A stretch of DNA of 32,813 nucleotides from Muribaculum sp. (GCA_023663735.1 JAMPGV010000035.1:1-32813); one strand, 5' to 3'. Positions 7,405-15,680 are shown, counted from the stretch's first letter. Notes: generated from the letters alone by a model not told the origin. A program made the numbers and translations.

Positions 7405-8358
7405 CTACGATCCCACGATGGTCCCGCCATTCGGATGCAACACCTGCCCCGTCATATAACTTGCGTCCTCCGACGCAAGGAACACATAACAGGGGGAGAC
7501 TTCGCAGGGCTGGCCCGCCCTGTCCATCGGCACATGGGACGTTTCTTTGCCAAAGCCTGCGACCTCCGCCGCAGAATAAGAAGCCGGAATCAGCGGCGTC
7601 CATATGGGACCCGGCGCAACGCCGTTGACACGGATCCCTTTTTCCACAAGCGACAGGGCAAGGGATCTGGTCAGCGCCACAATCGCACCTTTGGTGGAAC
7701 TGTAATCAATCAAATCCTTGTTTCCCTGATAAGCCGTCACGGAGGTCGTATTGATGATGCTCGCTCCTCTTTCCAGATACGGCAGGGCATATTGTATCAA
7801 ATAAAAAAACGAAAATACATTATTTCGGAACGTGAACTCCAGCTGCTCATGGGAAATATCCAAAATGCTCCGCTGGAGAAACTGGACCGCATGGTTGTTG
7901 ACCAAAATGTCCAGCCGCCCAAAACACTCGACGGTTTTTTCCACACAATATTTTGCAAAACCGAAATCCTTTAAATCGCCGCGCAGCAGCAAAGGCCTGC
8001 CGCCCAGCTCTTCAATTCTCGCGGCGGTTTCCGCTGCGTCTGTCATCTCATCATAATAGACAACCGCCACGGAAGCTCCCTCTTTGACAAACGCATATGC
8101 CACGGCCCGGCCGATGCCGCTGTCGCCGCCCGTAATCAGCGCCACCTTATGTTCCAGTTTGCGCTGGTTTCCGCCGCGCTCTGACACGGGCAGGGGACGC
8201 ATCACATACTCAAACCCCGGCTGTCTGTTCTGATGCTGAGGCGGAAAAGCTGATGCGTCCCCTCCGTCCTCCTTGCGTGGAGCCATGTCTGCATCTGTGT
8301 TCATACAGGCAGTCATACCCACATTCGTACTCACATTTTTATTCCTATCTTCGGCCAT
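7405..8358 (-). CDS. SDR-family oxidoreductase, YhdF/YghA-like
   Basis: A 317-residue short-chain dehydrogenase of the long general-stress-protein type. A polar N-terminal tail of about 75 residues (rich in Asn, Asp, Thr) precedes the Rossmann domain. The cofactor motif is TGGDSGIGRA, the NNAG motif reads NNHA, the catalytic Ser is in NTTSV and the YxxxK motif is YSSTK. It is a NAD(P)(H)-dependent oxidoreductase of unknown substrate. The ATG at 8358 is chosen because it begins MAEDRNKN; GGAG lies 10 bases upstream. An in-frame extension to 8439 has no ribosome site. Confidence 0.88.
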   Translation of the reverse strand: MAEDRNKNVSTNVGMTACMNTDADMAPRKEDGGDASAFPPQHQNRQPGFEYVMRPLPVSERGGNQRKLEHKVALITGGDSGIGRAVAYAFVKEGASVAVVYYDEMTDAAETAARIEELGGRPLLLRGDLKDFGFAKYCVEKTVECFGRLDILVNNHAVQFLQRSILDISHEQLEFTFRNNVFSFFYLIQYALPYLERGASIINTTSVTAYQGNKDLIDYSSTKGAIVALTRSLALSLVEKGIRVNGVAPGPIWTPLIPASYSAAEVAGFGKETSHVPMDRAGQPCEVSPCYVFLASEDASYMTGQVLHPNGGTIVGS

Positions 8359-8608
8359 ATGCTCCGTTCTCCATCCTCCCCGATTTGGGGGAATTCGGCA
8401 AACCGCCCGCACAGCGGTCTGCCGGCTATCCGCTATCATACTGTTTTAGTATCCTATGCGCGTCAGCGGAGAAGGTGTGCCTCTAAAACAAAAACTCTCG
8501 ATTTCTCCTCCCTATGGCTCTCCGGTTCCCTGAATGCCCGCTTTCGACCGCAGATTTGGGACAATCATCCTCTGATATCCTTTCTCTCCTGCATAATCGT
8601 CCTCTCTC

Positions 8609-10009
8609 CTACAAAATCCCCAATAGAGCCATTTTATAGGTCTTAACCGCATCGTCATAAATCTTCGGCGCCTTCCCCACTTTCTGCGGATCATAATCGC
8701 ACAAGCTCAAATTCCCCATATAGTCGGCGACGATTTTGTTAAAATGATCTTGCAGGAAGGGCATAGGCGGCTGCGTCCAGTATAGTTCTCTTCTCCCGTC
8801 CGTCTCCCTTTTTCCCAGCAGAGCCTGCAATCCATAAAACAGCGGCATGACAAAGCCGTCCGGGCTGATGACCTCTATCTCGCGGCCGTTAAACGGCGTT
8901 ACCTTTACTTTCCGCTTTTCATTCAGCGATCTACAGGCGGTGATCGCCAGAAACCGTCCGCCGTTTGCGTTGTAACACTTGGGGAAGTTTTCGTAAATGT
9001 AATCATACAGATCCGGCAGCTCTACGGCAATCCGGAATGCGGAACGCACCTCTTCGTTAATCAGCTCCGCATGATAACCGTCCGCCGACGTCTCGGTCAC
9101 ATCCGGCGAACCCATCAATTTCTCAAACTGTTTCAGGCAGGATCCTTTGGCACTGTATAACTTATTGGGCGCAACCGCCTCCAGATAGCGGTCGGGATTG
9201 TTTTCGTCCCGCACAGGCGCAATCAAATTCAGGGCTGTCCAGGCGAGTGCAATCAAATCCTGCACCTTGACCTCTCCCCCTTCGTTCGTCTTCCACTCAA
9301 TCCGCTCGGCGACTGCGGGATTCTGCGCCTGCATGAGGTTCTGAAGCGCCTCAAAATATCCTTTCTGGTTGGCTTTCGCCGCCAGCTGCAGTTCAGCGTT
9401 ATTGTTTCTTGCCTCGCAGACTTCCAGCAGCGTATTGGTAAAAGAGAACACACAGGCCGTATCGTTCGTGTCTCTGGGTACCAGCAATTCCACAGGCACC
9501 AGAAAATCCAGCGTATTCCCTTCTTCGCCCGTCTGCGTCTCTTTGATATAAGAATCGATCAAGTCTCTGTTTTCTTCCCATAATTTCTTGAACGCATCCC
9601 AATTCTTTGTGGCGGAGGACAGATTTTTCCCATGATAATTGAACGCCTGTTCCAGAATAAACAGCCCGATCGCCAAAGTATTGTGTCCGCCGTCCAAGAT
9701 TCCCTCAATCTTCGGGTTTTGGGGCGACAGCCTAATCCGCCCGCGCTCCAGTCTCTCATAATTTGAGGACGCCAGCAAAACGCCTTTGCTCATAAACGGG
9801 AATAGCGAGGGCGCGTTCGCGATCGTCTCCTGAATGGCATCGGTCACCGCGCCGGACTTGGCCGATCTTGGATTTGCCTCAAGATTTAAGGCGTCGATGA
9901 TCGGAATAAAGAACCGCGCCGGAACCAGCCCCACAATCTTTGTGATGGATCCCACCGTCTGCTCCGATAAGCTTTCGAACCTAATGATGATGCTTTTGTT
10001 TTCTGACAT
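8609..10009 (-). CDS. AIPR/DGQHR-like protein, putative phage defence
   Basis: A 466-residue soluble protein. Residues about 45-115 show the AIPR (abortive infection phage resistance) pattern: LEANPRSAKSGAVTDAI, then FPFMSKGVLLAS, then KIEGILDGGHNTLAI. These correspond to the NPR.., NNGI and NG.QT elements of AIPR proteins and to the DGQHR-type loop. The rest (about 150-466) is helical-looking and not recognised. AIPR members are linked to abortive infection and often accompany restriction or other defence genes, but no partner gene is present here. The ATG at 10009 follows GGAG after about 7 bases. It is preceded by its own promoter and a terminated leader RNA. Function as defence is inferred from family only. 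Confidence 0.5.
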   Translation of the reverse strand: MSENKSIIIRFESLSEQTVGSITKIVGLVPARFFIPIIDALNLEANPRSAKSGAVTDAIQETIANAPSLFPFMSKGVLLASSNYERLERGRIRLSPQNPKIEGILDGGHNTLAIGLFILEQAFNYHGKNLSSATKNWDAFKKLWEENRDLIDSYIKETQTGEEGNTLDFLVPVELLVPRDTNDTACVFSFTNTLLEVCEARNNNAELQLAAKANQKGYFEALQNLMQAQNPAVAERIEWKTNEGGEVKVQDLIALAWTALNLIAPVRDENNPDRYLEAVAPNKLYSAKGSCLKQFEKLMGSPDVTETSADGYHAELINEEVRSAFRIAVELPDLYDYIYENFPKCYNANGGRFLAITACRSLNEKRKVKVTPFNGREIEVISPDGFVMPLFYGLQALLGKRETDGRRELYWTQPPMPFLQDHFNKIVADYMGNLSLCDYDPQKVGKAPKIYDDAVKTYKMALLGIL

Positions 10010-10045
10010 AGCAAGGTCTCCTTTCTTGTGTGTCGGAAGGCCGGA

Positions 10046-10077
10046 AATAAAAAAGAACCAACAGAAACGTCGGTTCT
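10046..10077 (-). terminator. Intrinsic terminator inside the AIPR leader
   Basis: On the minus strand AGAACCGAC (10069-10077) pairs with GTTGGTTCT (10054-10062) around a 6-base loop, a 9-bp stem with one G-U pair, followed by TTTTTTAT. It lies 36 bases before the AIPR start codon, so transcription must read through to express the gene unless another promoter exists. Confidence 0.7.
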
Positions 10078-10229
10078 AAAAATAGCTTTCATGAGATGCT
10101 TTCTTCCACTAACCCGCTTAAACCAGCTTTCATCAAGCAGCTCTCGCCAAGCAGTTCTCATCCTGCCAAACGCTATATTTCCAGAACCTATCCAGGTATC
10201 GTATTGTGCCATCGGTTATCCAACCGATT
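10046..10229 (-). ncRNA. Terminated leader RNA upstream of the AIPR-like gene
   Basis: Transcription from the promoter at 10236-10264 would start near 10229. The RNA opens with a perfect 7-bp hairpin, ATCGGTT/AACCGAT (10211-10228), and ends at the intrinsic terminator 10046-10077, giving about 180 nt. In between are three degenerate 11-14-base repeats (plus strand 10125-10163). The minus-strand GGTTCT at 10183-10188 is complementary to the 5' arm of the terminator (AGAACC, 10072-10077), so an antiterminator fold is possible. It may be an attenuator controlling the AIPR gene or an independent small RNA. A possible 108-codon ORF here lacks a ribosome site. Confidence 0.5.
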
Positions 10230-10235
10230 AAAGAT

Positions 10236-10264
10236 ATCTTAATCCAAATTTTTACATTTGTCAA
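10236..10264 (-). promoter_or_regulatory. Promoter of the AIPR leader RNA
   Basis: On the minus strand a perfect TTGACA (10259-10264) and TAAGAT (10236-10241) are spaced by 17 bases. The 7-bp palindrome at 10211-10228 sits at the expected start point. Confidence 0.65.
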
Positions 10265-10285
10265 TCTGTTTTTACCAAGCCTCTT

Positions 10286-10786
10286 TTATTTCGCAATCCG
10301 GAAGCTGTCTGATCTCAACCGATAAAGCATGATATATTCTTCTTCGTTCTCATCAATGACTTCATACCCTATTTTTTTATACATCTTTACAGCATAGTTT
10401 GCCTTCTGGACAGAAAGGGATGTTTGTCGATACCCTTTCTCTTTTAGAACAGCAAGCATCTCTTTCATCAAAGCAGTGCCTATTCCGAATCCCCGATAAT
10501 CCTCATATAAGGAAATTGCAAGGGACGGAGTCGCATTATCTATATGTCCGTAGTCATTCATAATGCGCACCCAGACTGCGCCAACCACCTTTTTATCAAC
10601 TTCCGCAACCAAACCCATATCGTCCTTTTTCTTTCCAAAATCAGTTATATACACCTGCAATCCGGGCTGATGGATAATTGATTTGGGCGGCGGCGCCATT
10701 CCCTCCGGAATAAATATTGCATGATATAAAAAATTTTCAAGTAAGCCGTATTCTTTCTCTGCTATTTCTCTGATTTTTATATCCAT
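10286..10786 (-). CDS. GNAT-family N-acetyltransferase
   Basis: A 166-residue GNAT protein. The acetyl-CoA-binding loop is in the segment LYEDYRGFGIGTALMKEM, matching the R/Q-x-x-G-x-G/A pattern, and the C-terminal part has NYAVKMYKKIGYEV, also typical. It transfers an acetyl group from acetyl-CoA to an unknown amine. The ATG at 10786 is chosen (GAGAGGG about 8 bases upstream); the frame is open back to 10834 without a ribosome site. It starts 49 bases after the nitroreductase stop and is likely co-transcribed. Its DNA is visibly more A+T-rich than most of the window. Confidence 0.85.
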   Translation of the reverse strand: MDIKIREIAEKEYGLLENFLYHAIFIPEGMAPPPKSIIHQPGLQVYITDFGKKKDDMGLVAEVDKKVVGAVWVRIMNDYGHIDNATPSLAISLYEDYRGFGIGTALMKEMLAVLKEKGYRQTSLSVQKANYAVKMYKKIGYEVIDENEEEYIMLYRLRSDSFRIAK

Positions 10787-10835
10787 AACCGTTTCCCTCT
10801 CTAACTTCATATCCGCTTGTATCAGACAGGGCATA

Positions 10836-11354
10836 TCACCACTTATCTATATGTATCCTGCTCTCCTCGAAAAATCCCTTCGCTTCCGGCTGCTCATCCG
10901 GATAACCAAAAGCGATGATTGAGTGCGGCACGACAGTTTTAGGCAAGGCGAAGAGTCTGCACAGATTTTCAACACGTTCTGCCTGCGGCCAAGTACCCAG
11001 CCATACTGATCCGATACCCAAATCCCATGCTGCAAGTATCATGTTTTCTGCAGCGATGGCTCCGTCAATTATCCAATATTCCTTGGCTGGCGGAAAAGCG
11101 CGTTCCAAATCGCCAAGCACTAATATGCCAAGCGCTGCCTTGCGCAAGGGCTCTGCCGGACGACCGTTCGCATCCGCCATTTTCCCAAGGATATCAGAAT
11201 TTCTTGTCACAAGAAAACTCCAATCTCTGGCATTGACGCAACTAGGGCCGTTCATGCCCGCCTCCAAAATGGTTCTCAGCGAATCGTCAGTGATGGGTTG
11301 CTCCGTAAATTTACGAATACTCCTTCTGCTTTGAATCCCTGCTATGATGTTCAT
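10836..11354 (-). CDS. Nitroreductase-family FMN oxidoreductase
   Basis: A 172-residue nitroreductase. The FMN-binding start is SRRSIRKF, followed by the GMNGPSCVNARDWSFLV segment that lines the flavin pocket and GIGSVWLGTWP in the second half. It would use FMN and NAD(P)H to reduce nitro compounds or quinones; the substrate is unknown. The ATG at 11354 has GGAGG 6 bases upstream, and the in-frame extension to 11387 is not needed. It is the first gene of the nitroreductase-GNAT pair. Confidence 0.88.
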   Translation of the reverse strand: MNIIAGIQSRRSIRKFTEQPITDDSLRTILEAGMNGPSCVNARDWSFLVTRNSDILGKMADANGRPAEPLRKAALGILVLGDLERAFPPAKEYWIIDGAIAAENMILAAWDLGIGSVWLGTWPQAERVENLCRLFALPKTVVPHSIIAFGYPDEQPEAKGFFEESRIHIDKW

Positions 11355-11675
11355 CGAATACCTCCTTATGCGATTAATTGTTATCAACAGATTGTTATAT
11401 CTTGTGATGTGCCTTTATGTGTTCTATAACCGTTTTCCGCACAACTTCCGGTTTGTTGAACGATTCACGCTATTATTTTACCACAGAGACACTCTCAATT
11501 CCATTCCATATTGTCCGATGCTTTATGAACCTTTCTTCTTTTGGATATATTATATATTTTTCTCAAAAAGGTTATTTCGTGATAATTTTTGCATCGTTTT
11601 GATTAACTTTTTGCACTTTTGGGCGATATCATTATATTTTCGTCAGCTGTCCTGATCCGGAACGGAATTCATCCG
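11355..11675. other. A+T-rich intergenic region with a direct repeat
   Basis: No gene is seen in these 321 bases, which are clearly A+T-rich. ATTGTTAT occurs at 11377-11384 and again at 11391-11398, exactly 14 bases apart, 23 bases upstream of the nitroreductase start. This could be a regulator site for that gene. No confident promoter or terminator was found for the flanking genes. Confidence 0.3.
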
Positions 11676-14303
11676 CTATTTGCCGACCGCAAGATTCGCC
11701 TTTGCCGCCGCAAGTCTCGCAATCGGCACCCGAAACGGTGAACAGGACACATAATCCAGCCCGATCTTATGGCAGAACGCCACGGATGCTGGGTCGCCGC
11801 CATGTTCGCCGCAGATTCCGATATGCAGCTTGGGATTCACGGGCTTGCTAAGTTTAATGGAGAGTTCCATCAGCTTGCCCACGCCTGTCTGGTCCAGCTT
11901 GGCAAAGGGATCGTTTTCCAGAATCTTGGCGTCATAGTAGGCGTTTAGGAATTTCCCTGCGTCGTCACGGGAAAATCCATAGGTCATCTGGGTCAAATCG
12001 TTGGTGCCGAAACAGAAGAAATCGGCCTCCGCGGCAATCTCGTCCGCGGTGAGGGCGGCTCTGGGAATCTCAATCATGGTACCCACCTCATATTCGAGCC
12101 GGATTCCTGCCGCCGCAATCTCTGCATCGGCGGTCTCCACCACCGCTTTTTTCACATATTTTAACTCTTTGACGTCGCAGATTAGCGGAATCATCATCTC
12201 GGGTCTCACCTGCCAATCCGCATGTGCCTTCTGCACCTCGATTGCCGCGCGGATCACCGCTTTGGTCTGCATCCTTGCAATCTCAGGGTACGTCACGGCC
12301 AGACGGCATCCCCTGTGGCCCATCATGGGGTTGAACTCATGCAGGGCGGCAATGACGGTCTTGATCGCCTCAACGGACTTGCCCTGCGCCTGTGCCAGTT
12401 TCTCAATGTCCGCCTCCTCGGTTGGCACAAACTCATGGAGCGGCGGGTCCAGAAACCGAATGGTGACGGGATTCCCCTCAAGCGCCTCGTAAAGCTGCTT
12501 AAAATCCTCCTGCTGATAGGGCAGGATCTTCTCCAGCGCAGCCTCCCTCTCCACCGCCGTGTCTGCGCAGATCATCTCCCGGAAGGCAGCGATTCTGTCC
12601 TCTTCGAAGAACATATGCTCCGTGCGGCAGAGGCCGATGCCCTCCGCCCCCAGCTCTCTGGCCTTGCGGGCGTCCGTGGGAGTATCCGCGTTGGTGCGGA
12701 CTTTCAGCGTTCTAAATTGATCCGCCCATGCCATCACGCGCTCAAACTCTCCGGCAATCGTGGCGGGAACGGTTCTGATCTCGCCGTCGTAGATCTTTCC
12801 GGTGGCGCCATCGAGAGAGATCCAATCCCCTTCCCGGAACTCTTTGCCGCCCAGCGTAAACTTCCTGTTTTCCTCGTCCATGACGATATCGCCGCATCCG
12901 GACACGCAGCAGGTTCCCATTCCGCGGGCGACTACCGCCGCATGGGAAGTCATGCCTCCACGCACGGTCAGAATCCCCTGCGCCGCCTTCATTCCCGTGA
13001 TATCCTCGGGGGAAGTCTCCAGACGCACCAGCACCACCCGCTCTCCGCATCCCGCCTGTTCCTCGGCTTCCTCGGCGCTGAACACAATCTTGCCGCAGGC
13101 CGCGCCCGGGGAAGCACCCAGCCCTTTCCCCATGGGTACGGCGGCTTTCAGCGCTTCGGCGTCAAACTGCGGGTGCAGCAGCGTGTCCAGATTGCGCGGG
13201 TCAATCATCGCTACCGCTTCCTCCTCTGTCCGCATCCCTTCGTCCACCAGATCACAGGCAATCTTTAACGCAGCCTGTGCGGTTCTCTTGCCGTTTCTGG
13301 TCTGCAGCATGTAGAGCTTGCCGTGTTCGACAGTAAATTCCATGTCCTGCATGTCCCGGTAGTGATCTTCCAAAGTCCTGCACACCTCTTCCAACTGTGC
13401 GAAAGCCTCGGGAAATTTGTCCGCCATCTCGGCAATCTTCATCGGCGTGCGCACTCCCGCCACCACATCCTCGCCCTGTGCGTTGGTGAGAAATTCGCCG
13501 AACAGTCCCTTGGCTCCCGTGGCGGGATCCCGTGTGAAAGCAACGCCCGTCCCGCAGTCGTCTCCCATATTGCCGAACGCCATGGACTGCACGTTCACGG
13601 CAGTTCCCCAAGAATAAGGGATATCGTTGTCCCGGCGGTAGACATTGGCACGGGGATTGTCCCAAGAACGGAACACTGCCTTGACGGCTCCCATAAGCTG
13701 CGCTCTCGGCTCGTCAGGGAAATCCTCTCCGATTTTGGATTTGTACTCCGCCTTAAACTGCGCCGCCAATTCTCTTAAATCGTCTGCGGAAAGCTCCACG
13801 TCCTGTTTTACGCCCTTTTTCTCTTTCATGGCGTCAATGAGCTGCTCAAAATATTTCTTGCCCACCTCCATCACCACGTCGGAGTACATCTGAATAAATC
13901 TTCTATAGCAGTCCCAAGCCCAGCGGGGATTGCCGGACTTGTCCGCAATTACGTTTACAACGTCTTCGTTCAGCCCCAGATTCAAAATGGTGTCCATCAT
14001 ACCGGGCATGGACGCTCTTGCGCCGGAGCGCACCGACACCAGCAGTGGATTCTCCAAGTCTCCGAATTTCTTGCCCGTCATCTCCTCGATCTTGGCGATA
14101 TACTCGTTGATTTGTCCTTGAATCTCCACGTTAATCTCACGCCCATCCTCATAATACTGCGTACATGCCTCCGTGGTGATGGTAAATCCCTGCGGCACGG
14201 GAAGACCGATCTGCGTCATCTCAGCGAGATTGGCTCCTTTTCCGCCGAGCAGTTCTCTCATACCCGCATTGCCTTCGGTAAACAGATACACCCATTTCGT
14301 CAT
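11676..14303 (-). CDS. ppdK: Pyruvate, phosphate dikinase
   Basis: An 875-residue enzyme of the usual family length. It interconverts pyruvate, ATP and phosphate with phosphoenolpyruvate, AMP and pyrophosphate, and in anaerobes supports PPi-linked glycolysis or gluconeogenesis. The N-terminal ATP-grasp domain begins VYLFTEGNAGMRELLGGKGANLAEM. The swivelling domain carries the catalytic His in GGMTSHAAVVARGMG near residue 455. The C-terminal PEP-binding barrel carries the catalytic Cys in GICGEHGGDP near residue 830. All key motifs are intact. GGGAG lies 8 bases before the ATG. It is a single-gene unit; the region upstream holds a 200-bp palindromic repeat, and no regulator is adjacent. Confidence 0.97.
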   Translation of the reverse strand: MTKWVYLFTEGNAGMRELLGGKGANLAEMTQIGLPVPQGFTITTEACTQYYEDGREINVEIQGQINEYIAKIEEMTGKKFGDLENPLLVSVRSGARASMPGMMDTILNLGLNEDVVNVIADKSGNPRWAWDCYRRFIQMYSDVVMEVGKKYFEQLIDAMKEKKGVKQDVELSADDLRELAAQFKAEYKSKIGEDFPDEPRAQLMGAVKAVFRSWDNPRANVYRRDNDIPYSWGTAVNVQSMAFGNMGDDCGTGVAFTRDPATGAKGLFGEFLTNAQGEDVVAGVRTPMKIAEMADKFPEAFAQLEEVCRTLEDHYRDMQDMEFTVEHGKLYMLQTRNGKRTAQAALKIACDLVDEGMRTEEEAVAMIDPRNLDTLLHPQFDAEALKAAVPMGKGLGASPGAACGKIVFSAEEAEEQAGCGERVVLVRLETSPEDITGMKAAQGILTVRGGMTSHAAVVARGMGTCCVSGCGDIVMDEENRKFTLGGKEFREGDWISLDGATGKIYDGEIRTVPATIAGEFERVMAWADQFRTLKVRTNADTPTDARKARELGAEGIGLCRTEHMFFEEDRIAAFREMICADTAVEREAALEKILPYQQEDFKQLYEALEGNPVTIRFLDPPLHEFVPTEEADIEKLAQAQGKSVEAIKTVIAALHEFNPMMGHRGCRLAVTYPEIARMQTKAVIRAAIEVQKAHADWQVRPEMMIPLICDVKELKYVKKAVVETADAEIAAAGIRLEYEVGTMIEIPRAALTADEIAAEADFFCFGTNDLTQMTYGFSRDDAGKFLNAYYDAKILENDPFAKLDQTGVGKLMELSIKLSKPVNPKLHIGICGEHGGDPASVAFCHKIGLDYVSCSPFRVPIARLAAAKANLAVGK

Positions 14304-14340
14304 TCCTCATTCTCCCTCTCTCTTCTTTTCCTGATAGCCG

Positions 14341-14536
14341 TTAGACGTTTGCGAAACTCTTGTCGTCGTAAAGAATCATTGTGCAAATTGTATACTCCAA
14401 CGCAGACGTCCAACCTTCACCGTAGTGGCACATAAGGCGCTAAAATACAGCGCCTAAGTGCCAACGGTTCGCTAGGGTCTGCTTATGGGGTATACAACTC
14501 GCACAATTCGGATTACTTAAGCTGACGTTTCGCAAT
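14341..14536. repeat. 200-bp nested palindromic repeat, copy 1
   Basis: A long imperfect inverted repeat with arms that pair at several levels: TTGCGAAAC (14349-14357) with GTTTCGCAA (14527-14535); an 18-base block at 14378-14395 with 14490-14507 (16 of 18 pair); GCAGAC (14402-14407) with GTCTGC (14477-14482); ACCGT (14419-14423) with ACGGT (14464-14468); TGGCAC (14426-14431) with GTGCCA (14458-14463); and a perfect 7-bp tip, AGGCGCT (14435-14441) with AGCGCCT (14449-14455). The right half matches the element cut by the window end at 32741. No coding sequence is present, so it resembles a MITE or REP-like element. It lies 5' of ppdK. Confidence 0.7.
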
Positions 14537-14573
14537 CGCCTCCTTTTCCTAACGCTTCCTCAGAACCTCCGGC

Positions 14574-14633
14574 GTTTCTTATCCGATATTTCTTATCTGA
14601 GTATTTCTTATCTGAGTATTTCTTTCCTAGCAT
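14574..14633. repeat. 15-bp tandem repeat between GDPD and ppdK
   Basis: ATTTCTTATCTGAGT occurs twice in tandem without change (14588-14602 and 14603-14617), flanked by degenerate units at 14574-14587 and 14618-14633. It is pyrimidine-rich on the plus strand, like the other short tandem repeats in this window. Confidence 0.7.
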
Positions 14634-14700
14634 ATCCAGCTTTATGCCGATCTAACCCTCTCACCAACCACATACCTCGCGGCAAGCGGCGGGGAATCCA

Positions 14701-14736
14701 AAAGGGCGGAAGACCTGTGCCGTCTTCCGCCCTTTT
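14701..14736 (-). terminator. Strong intrinsic terminator after the GDPD gene
   Basis: AAAGGGCGGAAGAC (14701-14714) pairs perfectly with GTCTTCCGCCCTTT (14722-14735) around a 7-base loop, and T residues follow on both strands. It begins 6 bases beyond the GDPD stop at 14743. It could also stop transcription on the plus strand. Confidence 0.85.
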
Positions 14737-14742
14737 CGCCGC

Positions 14743-15597
14743 TCATGCCATCCCATGGGACTGCATCCGGGGATGAAACCCTTCAAAAATGAAAATATCA
14801 AAATCTCTTCTGGCTCTGTCCAATTCCTCTTGACTCTTGATCGTCCACGCCGCGCCCGCCGCCCCCATCGGCCCGCAGCAGATTTTGCGGGACAAGGTGC
14901 GGGGGTATTTACTGCGGTAGGCGATAAAATCAGGTCTGCTGATAAAATTGGCCAAGAGATTCTGCAGCGCAAAATACAGAGGCCCCCTGTATGTCCCCTC
15001 CCGCAGAAACGCATCGGAGAGCTGTCCGCGCATCACTTCTTTCCGGTGCCAGCGGTACCACCAAATCCCCAGCGGATTAAAGGACTCCATGCAGTACATG
15101 CCGCGGTAGTGCGAAAGCAGTCCGTCCGCGATGGGACACAAAGAAATATCCTTGAACTCGATTTTAAACTCCACGATCAGCGGCACTTTTCCATCCACCA
15201 GCGCCAGCACGTCCGCAAATTTGGGAATGCGCTCTCCCGAGTCAAACAGGCGGAACCTTTGCAGCTCCTCATAGGTGTAATCTCTGACCTTCCCCGCCGC
15301 GCCGCAGACACGCTCCAGCGTAAAATCGTGAAATACCACGGGTACTCTGTCCTTGGAGAGCTGGATGTCCAGCTCAATGCCATATCCCGCCTCCACCGCG
15401 TTCCGAAAGGCCGCCAGCGAATTCTCCGGCGCATCCGACGCATTGTCATGCAGTCCCCTGTGGGCGTACAGCCACCTCTTGAACCCCTCTTTTCTCGGCC
15501 GGTTAAAGATTCTTGGGGATATCATCAGCAAATAGATCGCAATCAAGCCAGCCAATCCCAGAAATATCGTTCTGATTACAAAAAATAGAAAACCCAT
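14743..15597 (-). CDS. Membrane-anchored glycerophosphodiester phosphodiesterase
   Basis: A 284-residue protein with a single N-terminal membrane segment (about 1-28) followed by a GDPD TIM-barrel. Family motifs are present: AHRGLHD, PENSLAAF, IELDIQLSKDRVPVVFHD and EFK. The His, Glu, Asp and Lys/Glu residues for general acid-base catalysis and metal binding are visible. It would cleave glycerophosphodiesters to glycerol-3-phosphate and an alcohol. The likely orientation, with the catalytic part outside or inside, is not clear from sequence. GGAGG lies 6 bases before the ATG, and a promoter (15633-15661) gives it its own transcript. A strong terminator closes it. Confidence 0.9.
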   Translation of the reverse strand: MGFLFFVIRTIFLGLAGLIAIYLLMISPRIFNRPRKEGFKRWLYAHRGLHDNASDAPENSLAAFRNAVEAGYGIELDIQLSKDRVPVVFHDFTLERVCGAAGKVRDYTYEELQRFRLFDSGERIPKFADVLALVDGKVPLIVEFKIEFKDISLCPIADGLLSHYRGMYCMESFNPLGIWWYRWHRKEVMRGQLSDAFLREGTYRGPLYFALQNLLANFISRPDFIAYRSKYPRTLSRKICCGPMGAAGAAWTIKSQEELDRARRDFDIFIFEGFHPRMQSHGMA

Positions 15598-15632
15598 TCT
15601 CCGCCTCCGTCGTCATCCGTCTCCCTACCATA

Positions 15633-15661
15633 AGTATAGTTTTGTCACTGGCTCCCGTCAA
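15633..15661 (-). promoter_or_regulatory. Promoter of the GDPD gene
   Basis: On the minus strand TTGACG (15656-15661) and TATACT (15633-15638) are separated by 17 bases. It lies downstream of the 17-bp tandem repeat, between it and the GDPD gene. Confidence 0.65.
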
Positions 15662-15680
15662 GATACACTGTACCTTGTTT

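Noticed and set aside
8441-8460. Operator palindrome ATACT-N5-AGTAT upstream of the SDR gene
   Set aside because: Arms of 5 bases are too short to support and no promoter could be placed around it.
10046-10163. Type III toxin-antitoxin RNA (ToxI-like)
   Set aside because: Repeats are too short and degenerate, and the downstream protein of 466 residues does not resemble ToxN or other small endoribonuclease toxins.
9886-10212. 108-codon ORF across the AIPR leader
   Set aside because: It has no ribosome site, overlaps the terminator and the AIPR start in another frame, and shows no protein-like pattern.
12222-13268. Long plus-strand ORF inside ppdK
   Set aside because: It is a shadow of the conserved ppdK frame with Arg/His/Leu-rich composition and no ribosome site.
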